Source: JABMPR01 sp964508765 (lineage in GTDB: Bacteria > Fidelibacterota > UBA8477 > JABMPR01). From it: a stretch of 40,028 bases of DNA. The position numbers and the translations under genes are program-made. The stretch spans positions 1-40,028 of the forward strand of contig CAZDVD010000024.1 of the NCBI GenBank assembly GCA_964508765.1, given 5' to 3'. The number at the start of each line of letters is the position of its first letter. Position 1 is the first letter of the stretch. The notes below the pieces were generated by a model. It was given only the letters and a program-made list of their open reading frames with translations, did no database searches and was not told the DNA's origin. Positions 1 to 8,336 of the stretch are shown in pieces.

Positions 1-135
1 TTATTCACGACTTGACTGGGATATGAATATTCCAGCAAGGGTCGTATTTCTTCAACCACTAGCACCTTCCTCAAGCCCTTTCATTTTAAAAGTTCAAGCA
101 TACTTAATTAATAAACTTAAATAGAGGGAAAAGCC

Positions 136-378
136 ATGTGTGCTCAATTTGATTTTCACGCAGCTTGCCCCGTGTGTTCATCCGAATATACGGTGCGGAC
201 CCATCGGCCCTGGCTCGTGAAAGTACTCACCAGCAATTGGAAGTACTTGTGTACAGATTGTGGCAAGAAATTTTATTTCAATCACCGGAAAGTTCAAGAT
301 GATTTGTCATTACTGAACAGACAGCATTTAGCACCGGTAGATGAATTACCATCAAATTACTTTAATCAACAAAATTAA
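136..378 (+). CDS. Small zinc-ribbon protein of unknown function
   Basis: This 80-residue protein has two CxxC pairs (C11/C14 and C39/C42) about 25 residues apart, the spacing of a small treble-clef or zinc-ribbon domain. The residues around the second pair (CTDCGKKF) are typical of zinc ribbons. There is no signal peptide or membrane segment, so it should be cytoplasmic. The start is supported by an AGAGGG ribosome binding site at about 123-128. The next gene starts about 60 bases downstream on the same strand and encodes an exported protein, so the two are probably unrelated in function. I do not recognise a named family; a nucleic-acid-binding or protein-interaction role is only a guess. 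Confidence 0.7.
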   Translation: MCAQFDFHAACPVCSSEYTVRTHRPWLVKVLTSNWKYLCTDCGKKFYFNHRKVQDDLSLLNRQHLAPVDELPSNYFNQQN

Positions 379-439
379 ATTATCGGGGAATAAAATGAAA
401 AAATCAATAAAACACAGCCGGTCCAAGGGGGATTCGATT

Positions 440-2461
440 ATGTTTCGTAAAAGTAGTGTTATCCTAAGTATAATAATTCTCATGGCGAGCATGAGCTCAA
501 CCCTCTTTGGGGCAGAGTATGCATTTATGTATATAAACGCTGACGGAACCACTAATTTAGTCTGCGAAGATAATAACTGGACGACCGTAGGTTCGGCCAC
601 TCTTTTCACTTCTGGTATCGTATCGAGCAATTGGGCCTTCGAAGACTCCGCTCTGATCGCCACTTCAGGCGGTGATTATCTGGTAATGTACTCCATGAGT
701 TTTGGGGCGGATTCAACTAATTGGGATGTTGGCATTTCAGTAAATGATGCAGACCCAGCTGTTATATACAACCAGCGGTTCATCTCAAATTCCCGCAAAG
801 AGGTGGGAAACATGTCGGGAATGGGACATGTTACGGTCGGAAACGGGCAAAGTATTAAATTGAAAATGAAGCAGGCCAGCGGTGGACCATTAAATGCAAA
901 TCCTTATAATGTCCAAGTCACCGTGGTAAAACTTACTAATCTCTCAACTGGCTATTATTCCGAGATGAACTTGGTAGGCAGCACAGCAGAATTAGATGTA
1001 GGCAGTACATTTTTAACCCAAACGGGGTTTGGTAACACGCTGGCCCTCAACAATGATTGGGACCTCACAAGTAGTGTACTCACTGCCGAGGGGAGCTCTG
1101 CCGGCACATACTTAGTGGCATTGTCCGCCAGCATAAAAGTGACCAGTATCTCCCAAGACTACGAATTTGAAATTTCGGTGGATGATGATCTTCTACCATC
1201 AAAAATGGTGGCAACGCGTTACTTCTCTGAATCAAGTACGGAGTATGGGAATGTTTTTATCTGCGGGATTGTGGACGTAGTAGTAGGTGATACCCCGACC
1301 ACGTTGCGTGTAAAATCGGCCGGTTCCGCTTCAGGTAAAACGGTTATGGAAAATGCCAATCTCGCACTACATAAAATATCTGGTACGGACCAGGCGACCT
1401 ATGGCGGGATGTATATTACGAATAATGCGGATGCTACTGATTGTCCCATCACGCAAACATGGTATCAGGTAACCGCAGGTATGGAGGCCATGACCCCAAA
1501 GAACTCATTTGACTTTAGTGCAGGCACACTTACACCCACAGGCAATTCTGCAGGAATTTATCGGGTGAATTACTCATGTGCCCTGTTGGGTGGATCTACC
1601 ACTTTAACAAAGGTTTTTGTCTCCGTTTTCGTAGATGATGTTGAGCAAACAGATCTCACAACAACACGCACACTCAACTCGACAGGCTCACCAGGCGCTA
1701 TTGGTGGAACGGGACTAATCACCATCTCAGTACCCACAGACGATGTTGTGATCAAAATATACAACGATACCAATACAGATGACATAACCATGAAGTACGC
1801 TGACCTGACCCTCAGTCGGGTCACTTATTCAGGTGATGCATCCTTGCCTGTTGAGCTCGCAGAGTTTGCAACTAAGAGTTTAGATGGGCGAGTTCTGGTG
1901 ACCTGGAGAACTGCGTCTGAGACGGAGAATCTGGGTTTCATCCTGGAACGTAAACCGACAAACAAGGGTAGTTTTAAAGAGATTGCCAGTTTTATCACGA
2001 ATGATGCCTTGATCGGACAGGGCTCAAAAACATCTGGAGCCAGCTATCAATACACTGACAAGGATGTCCGTGTTGGTGAGACTTACAGCTATCGTCTAAG
2101 CGATGTGGATTATAATAATAAGACTACCCGGCACGCATCTTCTGATGTCACAGTCCAGGCAGATGACCCCGCCATGGTACCGGAATCAGCCGTTCTACTC
2201 CAGGCTTATCCGAATCCTTTCAATCCCAGTACTACCCTACGCTATGGAATTCCAAGTGAATCGTTGGTAAGCCTGATTGTGTATGACATCGCTGGAAATG
2301 AAATCGCCCGTCTCGTGGAGGGTCCTCAGGAAGCTGGTTGGCATACAGCCGTATGGAATGGTTTAAACAATCAGGGTCAGCCAATTCCAACGGGTGTCTA
2401 TCTGGCTCATCTTGAGGATCAATCAAACTCGAAGGTGATCAAGATCAGCTATCTCAAGTAA
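440..2461 (+). CDS. Secreted protein with three jelly-roll-like domains and a C-terminal sorting domain
   Basis: From the ATG at 440 the protein has 673 residues and begins with a clean signal peptide (MFRKSSVILSIIILMASM... ending near LFGA). An AAGGGGGA site 7 bases upstream supports this start over the in-frame ATG at 395. About residues 27-455 are three related domains of 130-145 residues. Each contains a GTYLV- or AGIYRV-like strand followed by a VFVDD- or ISVDD-like strand, which recalls C1q/TNF-like jelly rolls. About residues 465-560 form a fibronectin-like linker that begins LPVELAEF, common before sorting domains. The last 85 residues form a FlgD/T9SS type A-like domain (YPNPFNPSTT ... 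ISYLK). It is probably surface-exposed or released and binding rather than catalytic. The jelly-roll assignment is pattern-based and uncertain. Confidence 0.8.
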   Translation: MFRKSSVILSIIILMASMSSTLFGAEYAFMYINADGTTNLVCEDNNWTTVGSATLFTSGIVSSNWAFEDSALIATSGGDYLVMYSMSFGADSTNWDVGISVNDADPAVIYNQRFISNSRKEVGNMSGMGHVTVGNGQSIKLKMKQASGGPLNANPYNVQVTVVKLTNLSTGYYSEMNLVGSTAELDVGSTFLTQTGFGNTLALNNDWDLTSSVLTAEGSSAGTYLVALSASIKVTSISQDYEFEISVDDDLLPSKMVATRYFSESSTEYGNVFICGIVDVVVGDTPTTLRVKSAGSASGKTVMENANLALHKISGTDQATYGGMYITNNADATDCPITQTWYQVTAGMEAMTPKNSFDFSAGTLTPTGNSAGIYRVNYSCALLGGSTTLTKVFVSVFVDDVEQTDLTTTRTLNSTGSPGAIGGTGLITISVPTDDVVIKIYNDTNTDDITMKYADLTLSRVTYSGDASLPVELAEFATKSLDGRVLVTWRTASETENLGFILERKPTNKGSFKEIASFITNDALIGQGSKTSGASYQYTDKDVRVGETYSYRLSDVDYNNKTTRHASSDVTVQADDPAMVPESAVLLQAYPNPFNPSTTLRYGIPSESLVSLIVYDIAGNEIARLVEGPQEAGWHTAVWNGLNNQGQPIPTGVYLAHLEDQSNSKVIKISYLK

Positions 2462-2483
2462 AACTGTAATAACAGGAATAAAT

Positions 2484-2527
2484 GTAGCCTCCCAGTTGTA
2501 TTTCGCAATTGGGAGGCTACTTTTTTG
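2484..2527 (+). terminator. Rho-independent terminator
   Basis: A 15-bp stem pairs 2484-2498 with 2506-2520, with one G-T wobble and a 7-base loop, followed by six T residues at 2521-2526. It lies 23 bases after the stop of the secreted-protein gene and should end that transcript. The T-run overlaps a TTG that would otherwise open the next frame. Confidence 0.92.
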
Positions 2528-2566
2528 CCCCAAAGTCAACAACTGCGAAGGAAGATAGAAAACGTG

Positions 2567-3328
2567 ATGTTCACCAAAGCCATTGTCCGAACACCAGCAG
2601 CTAGCCTCATCAACGGGCTCACATCTGCCAGCCTGGGTGCACCAGACTTCGACCTGGCACTCCAGCAGCATGCAGAGTACATCCGCGCTCTTGAATCCTG
2701 TGGTCTGGAAGTGATCTGTCTGGAAGCAAATCCTCAATTTCCGGATTCAACCTTTGTAGAAGATGTTGCTCTCCTCACAAAAAATTGTGCCATTATTACC
2801 AATCCTGGCGCCCCTTCACGACGGGGAGAAACAGCTGGCATGCGTCCTGTCTTGGCCAGTCATTTTGAACACATTGAAGAAATTCAATCACCAGGAACCC
2901 TTGAAGCAGGGGATGTGATGATGGTTGGCTCACATTTTTATATCGGTCTATCTGCCAGGACCAATCAAGAAGGCGCTGATCAACTGATCGCCCATCTTCA
3001 AAAGTATGGATTCTCTGGGTCTGTGGTGGAACTGAGCAAAGTACTGCATTTGAAGACAGGCGTAGCCTATCTTCAAAATAACAATCTTCTGGCTTGTGGT
3101 GAATTCCTGACACATCCAGATTTTGCAACGTTCAATATTTTACCGATTGATGAACAAGAGAGCTATGCGGCCAATTGTATCTGGGTGAATGATACGATTC
3201 TCGTCCCATTGGGATTCCCAAAAACAAGGGAAGCCATTCGGGATGCTGGCTATGTCACTATGGAAGTTGATGTATCCGAGTTTAGAAAACTGGATGGTGG
3301 TTTAAGCTGTCTTTCTATCCGCTTCTAA
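2567..3328 (+). CDS. ddaH: Dimethylarginine dimethylaminohydrolase-like amidinohydrolase
   Basis: This is a 253-residue cytoplasmic enzyme of the DDAH branch of the guanidino-group-modifying superfamily, which hydrolyses methylated arginine to citrulline and methylamine or dimethylamine. Visible family features are FPDSTFVEDVALL near the N-terminal third, GTLEAGDVM, the catalytic histidine in LHLKTGVAYL and the catalytic cysteine in the C-terminal GGLSCLSIRF. The length matches the family. I chose the ATG at 2567 because the longer frame starts at a TTG inside the upstream terminator; a GAAGGAAG site lies about 12 bases upstream, and GTG at 2564 is an alternative. It appears monocistronic. 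Arginine deiminase is less likely because that family is about 400 residues long. Confidence 0.87.
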   Translation: MFTKAIVRTPAASLINGLTSASLGAPDFDLALQQHAEYIRALESCGLEVICLEANPQFPDSTFVEDVALLTKNCAIITNPGAPSRRGETAGMRPVLASHFEHIEEIQSPGTLEAGDVMMVGSHFYIGLSARTNQEGADQLIAHLQKYGFSGSVVELSKVLHLKTGVAYLQNNNLLACGEFLTHPDFATFNILPIDEQESYAANCIWVNDTILVPLGFPKTREAIRDAGYVTMEVDVSEFRKLDGGLSCLSIRF

Positions 3329-3421
3329 AAATATAAGATATTACTCCGATTTTTATCGTCGAATAGATCTGACACACATCAAGTTGTCATGCCTTTGTTA
3401 AATTGTTGAGCAGAAAGACGC

Positions 3422-3450
3422 TTGACTAACAGCGCACAGCTTTGAATATT
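3422..3450 (+). promoter_or_regulatory. Sigma70-like promoter for the subtilase gene
   Basis: TTGACT at 3422-3427 and AATATT at 3445-3450 are separated by exactly 17 bases. The expected transcription start is near 3457, about 30 bases before the TTG start codon and upstream of its AGAGGG ribosome binding site. Confidence 0.6.
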
Positions 3451-3487
3451 CCAGCTTTAATGAAATCATCTGAGAGGGTATCATATT

Positions 3488-6400
3488 TTGTCATTCCGAA
3501 TGAAAAAACAAGCCAGCGGGATTCTCATATTTCTGTTCATCACCCAATGGGTTATGGCAGCGACATCAACCAATTCAAGAATCGAACTTGATGGGAAGGG
3601 ACGTCCTCTCTGGGAATCTGATGTCATCTGGGTGAAGGTGAAACCCAGCGTCAGCATAGACCGAAGCTTACGGGAAATCTCTAGTTTTAACGTGTTTTCT
3701 CTCGATCAAAAAGTGAAAGATTATGGTATTCGCAACATTTCAAGAGCATTCCAACCAATTGATCGGCCCGGCAGATCTGACCTTCCCGATCTGACCAGAA
3801 TCTTCACCCTGGAATTGCCTCCCAGAGCCAATGCAAAATGGGTAGCAAAAGCATTTAACCAGGATGCAAGTATTGAATATGCAGAGCGAGTACCAGCAGT
3901 GTATCAGAATATGATTCCCAATGACGAGTATTACGATTCCATCATGTACCACCTGCCTCAAATCCAAGCTGAAGCAGCCTGGGATATTCACAGAGGAGAA
4001 GATGGTGTTGAGGAAGTCATTGTCGGAATCTGCGATACTGGTGTGGATTGGAAACATCCTGATCTGGCAGCAAATATCTATAATCGTCTTGGTGAAGATG
4101 CTGACGGAGATGGTGTTACTCTCATCTGGGATAGCCTGGAATGGGTCATGGATCCAGATGACCTCAACGGAATAGATGATGACAATAATGGCTATGTGGA
4201 CGATCTCATCGGCTGGAACTTCATGGCTGATCCTCAAGGGAACCAGAATAACAATCCCATGGATCCACCTAATCGTGGTCATGGATCGCATTGTGCCGGT
4301 CTGGCTGCCGGTGTGACGAACAATTCAATTGGTATCGCTTCCATTAGCTGGAATGTCAAAATTCTGGGTACTTCCCACAGCTATACCGAGGATGGGGGTA
4401 ATTATATATCTCGCCCTTATAGCGGTCTGGTTTATCTGGCAGATAATGGTGCAGATATCATCAACGCCAGTTGGGGTGGCGGAGGCTTTTCCCAGGCATA
4501 TGAAGAAGTGATACGCTATGTGACTGGTGTGGGAGCCATATTTGTTTCATCAGCTGGTAATGAGGATGATGGGCAGGGAGGCATGACCGGCTTTGGTCCG
4601 CAGTATCCCACCGCTTATCCAGGATGCATTAGTGTCGCTGCCGTGAATCGGTATGATACCAAGGCCTGGTATTCCAGCTATGGTTGGTATGTTGATGTTG
4701 CAGCACCAGGTGGTGTTCTTGCTTACCCCGGTGACCCTGACGGGCTATATAGTACTTGGCCTGGTGGATATGCTTATGGAGCTGGTACTTCTATGGCCGG
4801 ACCAGTGGTAGCAGGCGTGTTCGCTCTGGTAAAATCATATCATCCAGACTGGACCAACGATGAGCTCGTGAACCAGATTCTTGGAACGACAGATGACCTG
4901 GATGCCGGCAATCCTTTCTACACGAACTGGCTGGGTTCGGGTCGCATCAATGCCTATCGTGCTTTAGCTGAAGAGAACGTCCATGTTGCCAATGAGATGA
5001 AATTAATACTCTGGGATGTACAAAATAGTAATCCTGCCGCAGATGATTGGGAAATGGAGCCCGGGCAGAGTACTGATATTGGTTTTGTGCTTAGAAACTA
5101 TTCACATCTTGTAGGTGACTCGTCCGCAACCTTCACACTTGTCAGTGAGAATCCCCAGGTATTGATCGATAACCCGAGTTTGCAGGATACCATTTTGGCC
5201 GATGATTATACCTCAGTTGGTGAATTCTCCCTGAGTATTGCAGAAGATGCCAATACGGAGGTAGCAAAACTCTGGTTGGTCACCCAACCTCAGAGCGCGG
5301 AAATGATTACAGGCGATTCCATTCCATTTAATCTGCTTGTGAACAGCACATCCATAAACACCTCATTTATTGATCTGGTCTTGAATGTTGATGCTGTTGA
5401 TACCAGCATTATTACCATCCATAATTCAGCAAATTCTCCAGTCGATATCAGCGCAGAGGCTTCTGCGATTGATCCAAATTCACTCCTCTGGCATGTGAGT
5501 GAACTCAATGCCTATGCGGGTACTTCCTGGTGGTGCGGAGATCCTGATATCGGAGGTTATCCTGACGCTACGGTTCAATATATGGATCTGCCCTTACTCG
5601 ATCTGAGCGCATTGAGCAATCCAGAATTGACCTTCATGGTGGATTGGTATATCGAAGATCCACGTGGAGCAGATGCTCCCTTTGATGGCTGGGATGGTGC
5701 CAATGTCTGGATTTCAACTGATAGGGGTGAAACTTTTGAAGTGATCCAGCCCATTACTCCTGCTTACACCTGTAATGCACTATCTGCCTGGGGAGATTAT
5801 TGGGAATTGGGACTGGTTCCGGGCTGGGCCGGCAACAGCAATAGCTATGTGGAAGCGCAGTTTAACCTCAATGCCTATGCGTCTGAACAAGTCATCATTC
5901 GATTCGGCTTTGCAGCCGACGGTGCCACCACTGGATTGGGTGTTTTTATTGATAATATCTCCGTGCATGATACTACCAATGTGTTGTTCCAAAATGATGG
6001 TGTGTTTGGGGGAGGAATTCAGATTAATGGCTTTCCATCAGACATGATTGCAACCCCGTGGCTTGAGTTTCCCAATGGCAACAGCACCGTGCCTGCCACA
6101 GGTGATCTTGAATTAGAAATTGTGACGAATACAGCTGGGCTGGAACCCGGATACTACGCTACAACGGCCAAGATTACTCATGCCGGTTATGTACTGGATG
6201 AAGTAGCTGTCACTCTGACTATTATCAATGATCCAGTGAATCAGGACCCAAGTAATCGTCCCCGAGAATTTGCCCTGGATCAAAACTTCCCAAATCCATT
6301 CAACCCTACTACAACATTGAGCTATGCTTTACCCATGGAGGTGGATGTAAGTATCCAAATATTTGATATCAGGGGCCGTCTGGTAAGCAGCCCTGTGGAG

Positions 6401-6541
6401 AGTCATCAATCTGCAGGATACTATACTGTTGATTGGCAACCAAGGGATTTGAGCGGTCATGCCCTGGGTACAGGATTGTATCTTGCCAGAATCCAGGCCG
6501 GTGAATTTGTAGAAGTGATTCGGATGGTGTATCTCAAATAG
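3488..6541 (+). CDS. Secreted subtilisin-like serine protease (S8) with sorting domain
   Basis: The protein has 1017 residues. A signal peptide (about 1-24) is followed by a propeptide-like region (about 40-140) and an S8 catalytic domain with D183 (CDTGVD), H265 (GHGSHCAG), oxyanion N358 (SSAGNED) and S435 (GTSMAGP). An insert with DADGDG and GIDDDNNGYVDD looks calcium binding. Beta-rich modules of CUB/MAM-like appearance follow, and the last 85 residues are a T9SS type A-like sorting domain (NFPNPFNPTT ... MVYLK). All catalytic residues are present, so it should be an active extracellular protease. The TTG at 3488 is chosen because an AGAGGG site lies 9 bases upstream; the ATG at 3500 would be 21 bases away. 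It stands alone behind its own promoter. Confidence 0.93.
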   Translation: MSFRMKKQASGILIFLFITQWVMAATSTNSRIELDGKGRPLWESDVIWVKVKPSVSIDRSLREISSFNVFSLDQKVKDYGIRNISRAFQPIDRPGRSDLPDLTRIFTLELPPRANAKWVAKAFNQDASIEYAERVPAVYQNMIPNDEYYDSIMYHLPQIQAEAAWDIHRGEDGVEEVIVGICDTGVDWKHPDLAANIYNRLGEDADGDGVTLIWDSLEWVMDPDDLNGIDDDNNGYVDDLIGWNFMADPQGNQNNNPMDPPNRGHGSHCAGLAAGVTNNSIGIASISWNVKILGTSHSYTEDGGNYISRPYSGLVYLADNGADIINASWGGGGFSQAYEEVIRYVTGVGAIFVSSAGNEDDGQGGMTGFGPQYPTAYPGCISVAAVNRYDTKAWYSSYGWYVDVAAPGGVLAYPGDPDGLYSTWPGGYAYGAGTSMAGPVVAGVFALVKSYHPDWTNDELVNQILGTTDDLDAGNPFYTNWLGSGRINAYRALAEENVHVANEMKLILWDVQNSNPAADDWEMEPGQSTDIGFVLRNYSHLVGDSSATFTLVSENPQVLIDNPSLQDTILADDYTSVGEFSLSIAEDANTEVAKLWLVTQPQSAEMITGDSIPFNLLVNSTSINTSFIDLVLNVDAVDTSIITIHNSANSPVDISAEASAIDPNSLLWHVSELNAYAGTSWWCGDPDIGGYPDATVQYMDLPLLDLSALSNPELTFMVDWYIEDPRGADAPFDGWDGANVWISTDRGETFEVIQPITPAYTCNALSAWGDYWELGLVPGWAGNSNSYVEAQFNLNAYASEQVIIRFGFAADGATTGLGVFIDNISVHDTTNVLFQNDGVFGGGIQINGFPSDMIATPWLEFPNGNSTVPATGDLELEIVTNTAGLEPGYYATTAKITHAGYVLDEVAVTLTIINDPVNQDPSNRPREFALDQNFPNPFNPTTTLSYALPMEVDVSIQIFDIRGRLVSSPVESHQSAGYYTVDWQPRDLSGHALGTGLYLARIQAGEFVEVIRMVYLK

Positions 6542-6562
6542 TTAACAGGAGGGGCAGAGACC

Positions 6563-7582
6563 ATGCAGCATGAAATATTGAAAGCATCAGATCTTTTAGG
6601 TCAGCAGGGAGAATTGATTCAGAAGGGCTGGGCCAGAGATATGATTCTGGACTATCATCGAAAAGATGTCAAGGCTCCAACATTTAAGATCAAAGAATGG
6701 GACTATTATGCTGTTCTATCGGATGAACAGGGTATTTCATTCACCATATCCGACATGGGCTATATTGGATTCATAGGTGCGACTGTATTTGATTTCTCAG
6801 CGGCTCAGGAAACCTCCAATTCAATTACGACCATTCTGCCTATGGGTGGCTTTAATATGCCCGAGTCCTCTAAACAGGGGGATGTCATATTCCAGAATAA
6901 GGATCTCAGCCTGCGATTCATCCGAAAAGAGCATTCAAGAATCCTGGAGGTTGACTGGAAGCATTTTCAACCAGGAAGAGATCTACAGGGTAGCGTGGAA
7001 TTATCCCAACCTGATGATGATTCCATGCTCATCGCAACCCCTTTTGCTGAGAACCCCAAAGCATTTTACTACAACCATAAAATTAACTGTATGCCTGCTC
7101 AGGGGAGCTTCACCCTGGGTGAAAAGAAGTTCGAGTTTTCGCAAGAGAATGCCTTTGGTGTACTGGACTGGGGGCGGGGGGTCTGGACCTATTCAAACAC
7201 CTGGTACTGGGGATCGGCCTCAGGTCTGACAAACGGACAACGTGTGGGACTCAATATTGGCTATGGATTTGGAGATACCTCAGCAGCCAGTGAGAACATC
7301 ATCTTCCTTGATGGTCTGGGTCATAAATTGGATGCAGTCAGTTTCCATATTCCCGAGGATGATTTTTTAAAACCCTGGCAGTTTTCCAGTAATGATGGCC
7401 ATCTGGAACTGGATTTTACTCCTATTCTTGATCGACACTCTAATACAAACCTGCTGGTGATCCAATCCTGGCAGCATCAGGTTTTTGGTCGATTTTCCGG
7501 AGAGGTCATCCTGGACAATGGAAAAGTTTTCCAGATCAAGAATCTTCTGGGTTTTGCTGAAAAGGTGAAGAACCGCTGGTGA
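6563..7582 (+). CDS. DUF2804 family protein
   Basis: A 339-residue protein without a signal peptide. The stretch DWGRGVWTYSNTWYWGSASG (about 210-230) and the all-beta character throughout match the DUF2804 family, whose biochemical role is not established; structural relatives suggest a lipocalin-like or hydroxyneurosporene-synthase-like beta fold. The start is supported by an AGGAGGGG site 10-12 bases upstream. It follows the subtilase by 21 bases, so read-through from that gene is possible, but a functional link is not evident. Residues are complete from end to end. Confidence 0.82.
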   Translation: MQHEILKASDLLGQQGELIQKGWARDMILDYHRKDVKAPTFKIKEWDYYAVLSDEQGISFTISDMGYIGFIGATVFDFSAAQETSNSITTILPMGGFNMPESSKQGDVIFQNKDLSLRFIRKEHSRILEVDWKHFQPGRDLQGSVELSQPDDDSMLIATPFAENPKAFYYNHKINCMPAQGSFTLGEKKFEFSQENAFGVLDWGRGVWTYSNTWYWGSASGLTNGQRVGLNIGYGFGDTSAASENIIFLDGLGHKLDAVSFHIPEDDFLKPWQFSSNDGHLELDFTPILDRHSNTNLLVIQSWQHQVFGRFSGEVILDNGKVFQIKNLLGFAEKVKNRW

Positions 7583-7759
7583 TTGCCTGAATATGCGATG
7601 GTAAGTCCCTGGAGATTTCTCTTCCAGGAAGGCTCCTAAATACTGGACTGAGGCATCCCCACCGTTTATTATCAAGACCCGGTAATTTTGAGTGGATTCA
7701 CACTGAGAATGAAAATATACCGGATAAAGAAAATTTGAAGAAGATAGAAGGTTAAGAAA

Positions 7760-8218
7760 ATGATATATCGCAGTACCTACAATATGATTGTCGAGAGAAT
7801 TTATGAGATCAATGCTGATATCAAACAGAACACGAAAGATATAAAAAGAGCAGCTGATTTCGGAGATTTGAAAGAGAATGCTGAATACCATGCTGCCAAA
7901 GACAATCAGGCACATCTGCACAACAAGCGGCATCGTTTTGAAAAGCATCTTGATGAAGAGGTCGTGGAACCCGGCGATGTGAAAGCTGATCGAGTCTCAT
8001 TTGGAACCCAGGTCACCTATACCGATGGTGAAAACCCCATCACAGTTTCTATGGCGGGTGCTGCTGAGTACGAATTGGAACTCTATGAAAACATTGTCAC
8101 CACCTCATCTCCTTTTGCTCAACGCGTTCTGGGTAAGAAGGTCGGGGATACCCTCACTTTGGACCTCCCAGATGGAGCCAAAACGCTCACAATTCTGGAT
8201 ATTCAGCTCCTGAAATAA
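7760..8218 (+). CDS. greA: Transcript cleavage factor GreA
   Basis: This 152-residue protein matches the Gre factor length. The N-terminal coiled coil carries the acidic-tip motif DFGDLKENAEYHAAKD (about 34-49), whose acidic residues reach the RNA polymerase active site through the secondary channel and stimulate cleavage of backtracked RNA. The C-terminal half is the FKBP-like domain (SPFAQRVLGKKVGDTL). An AGAAGG site sits 8 bases before the ATG. The gene is separated from its neighbours by 177 and 118 bases, so it is probably its own unit. GreB is the alternative paralog, but the motif and length fit GreA better. Confidence 0.93.
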   Translation: MIYRSTYNMIVERIYEINADIKQNTKDIKRAADFGDLKENAEYHAAKDNQAHLHNKRHRFEKHLDEEVVEPGDVKADRVSFGTQVTYTDGENPITVSMAGAAEYELELYENIVTTSSPFAQRVLGKKVGDTLTLDLPDGAKTLTILDIQLLK

Positions 8219-8246
8219 CCCCAGGTTTCGCTACACCAACATTCGT

Positions 8247-8264
8247 CCCCCTGATTCCAGGGGG
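8247..8264 (+). terminator. Hairpin after greA, possible weak terminator
   Basis: CCCCCTG (8247-8253) pairs perfectly with CAGGGGG (8258-8264) over a 4-base loop, about 28 bases after the greA stop. No T-run follows directly; TTTT occurs only at about 8275. It is therefore at best a weak terminator or an mRNA-protecting hairpin. Confidence 0.35.
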
Positions 8265-8283
8265 CTGGTAAAAGTTTTATCCC

Positions 8284-8298
8284 GTGTGGTATCCACAC
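8284..8298 (+). promoter_or_regulatory. Palindrome upstream of the aminotransferase gene, possible operator
   Basis: GTGTGG and CCACAC form a perfect inverted repeat around a TAT centre. It lies 38 bases before the ATG at 8337 and just before a TACAAT hexamer (8304-8309) that could serve as a -10 box. A repressor site is plausible. No regulator is identified and no good -35 box was found. Confidence 0.3.
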
Positions 8299-8336
8299 AA
8301 GCTTACAATGGTTAGATCTCACCGAAGGGAGTCCCC

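Noticed and set aside
1..135. An open plus frame (about 40 codons, ending TAG at 122-124) and an overlapping minus-strand frame that could begin near 55-80 and leave the left edge
   Set aside because: Both are short and cut by the edge, the two frames are codon-aligned on opposite strands, and neither shows a family motif strong enough to choose.
2525..2566. Upstream extension of the dimethylarginine hydrolase gene to a TTG
   Set aside because: The TTG lies in the T-run of the terminator and the added residues have no family similarity.
7605..7626. CCTGGA/TCCAGG hairpin after the DUF2804 gene
   Set aside because: The stem is short and no T-run follows, so a terminator is not supported.
7367..7948. 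A 193-codon minus-strand reading frame across the DUF2804-greA gap
   Set aside because: It runs antisense to two well-supported genes, has no recognisable motif and is best explained as a shadow.
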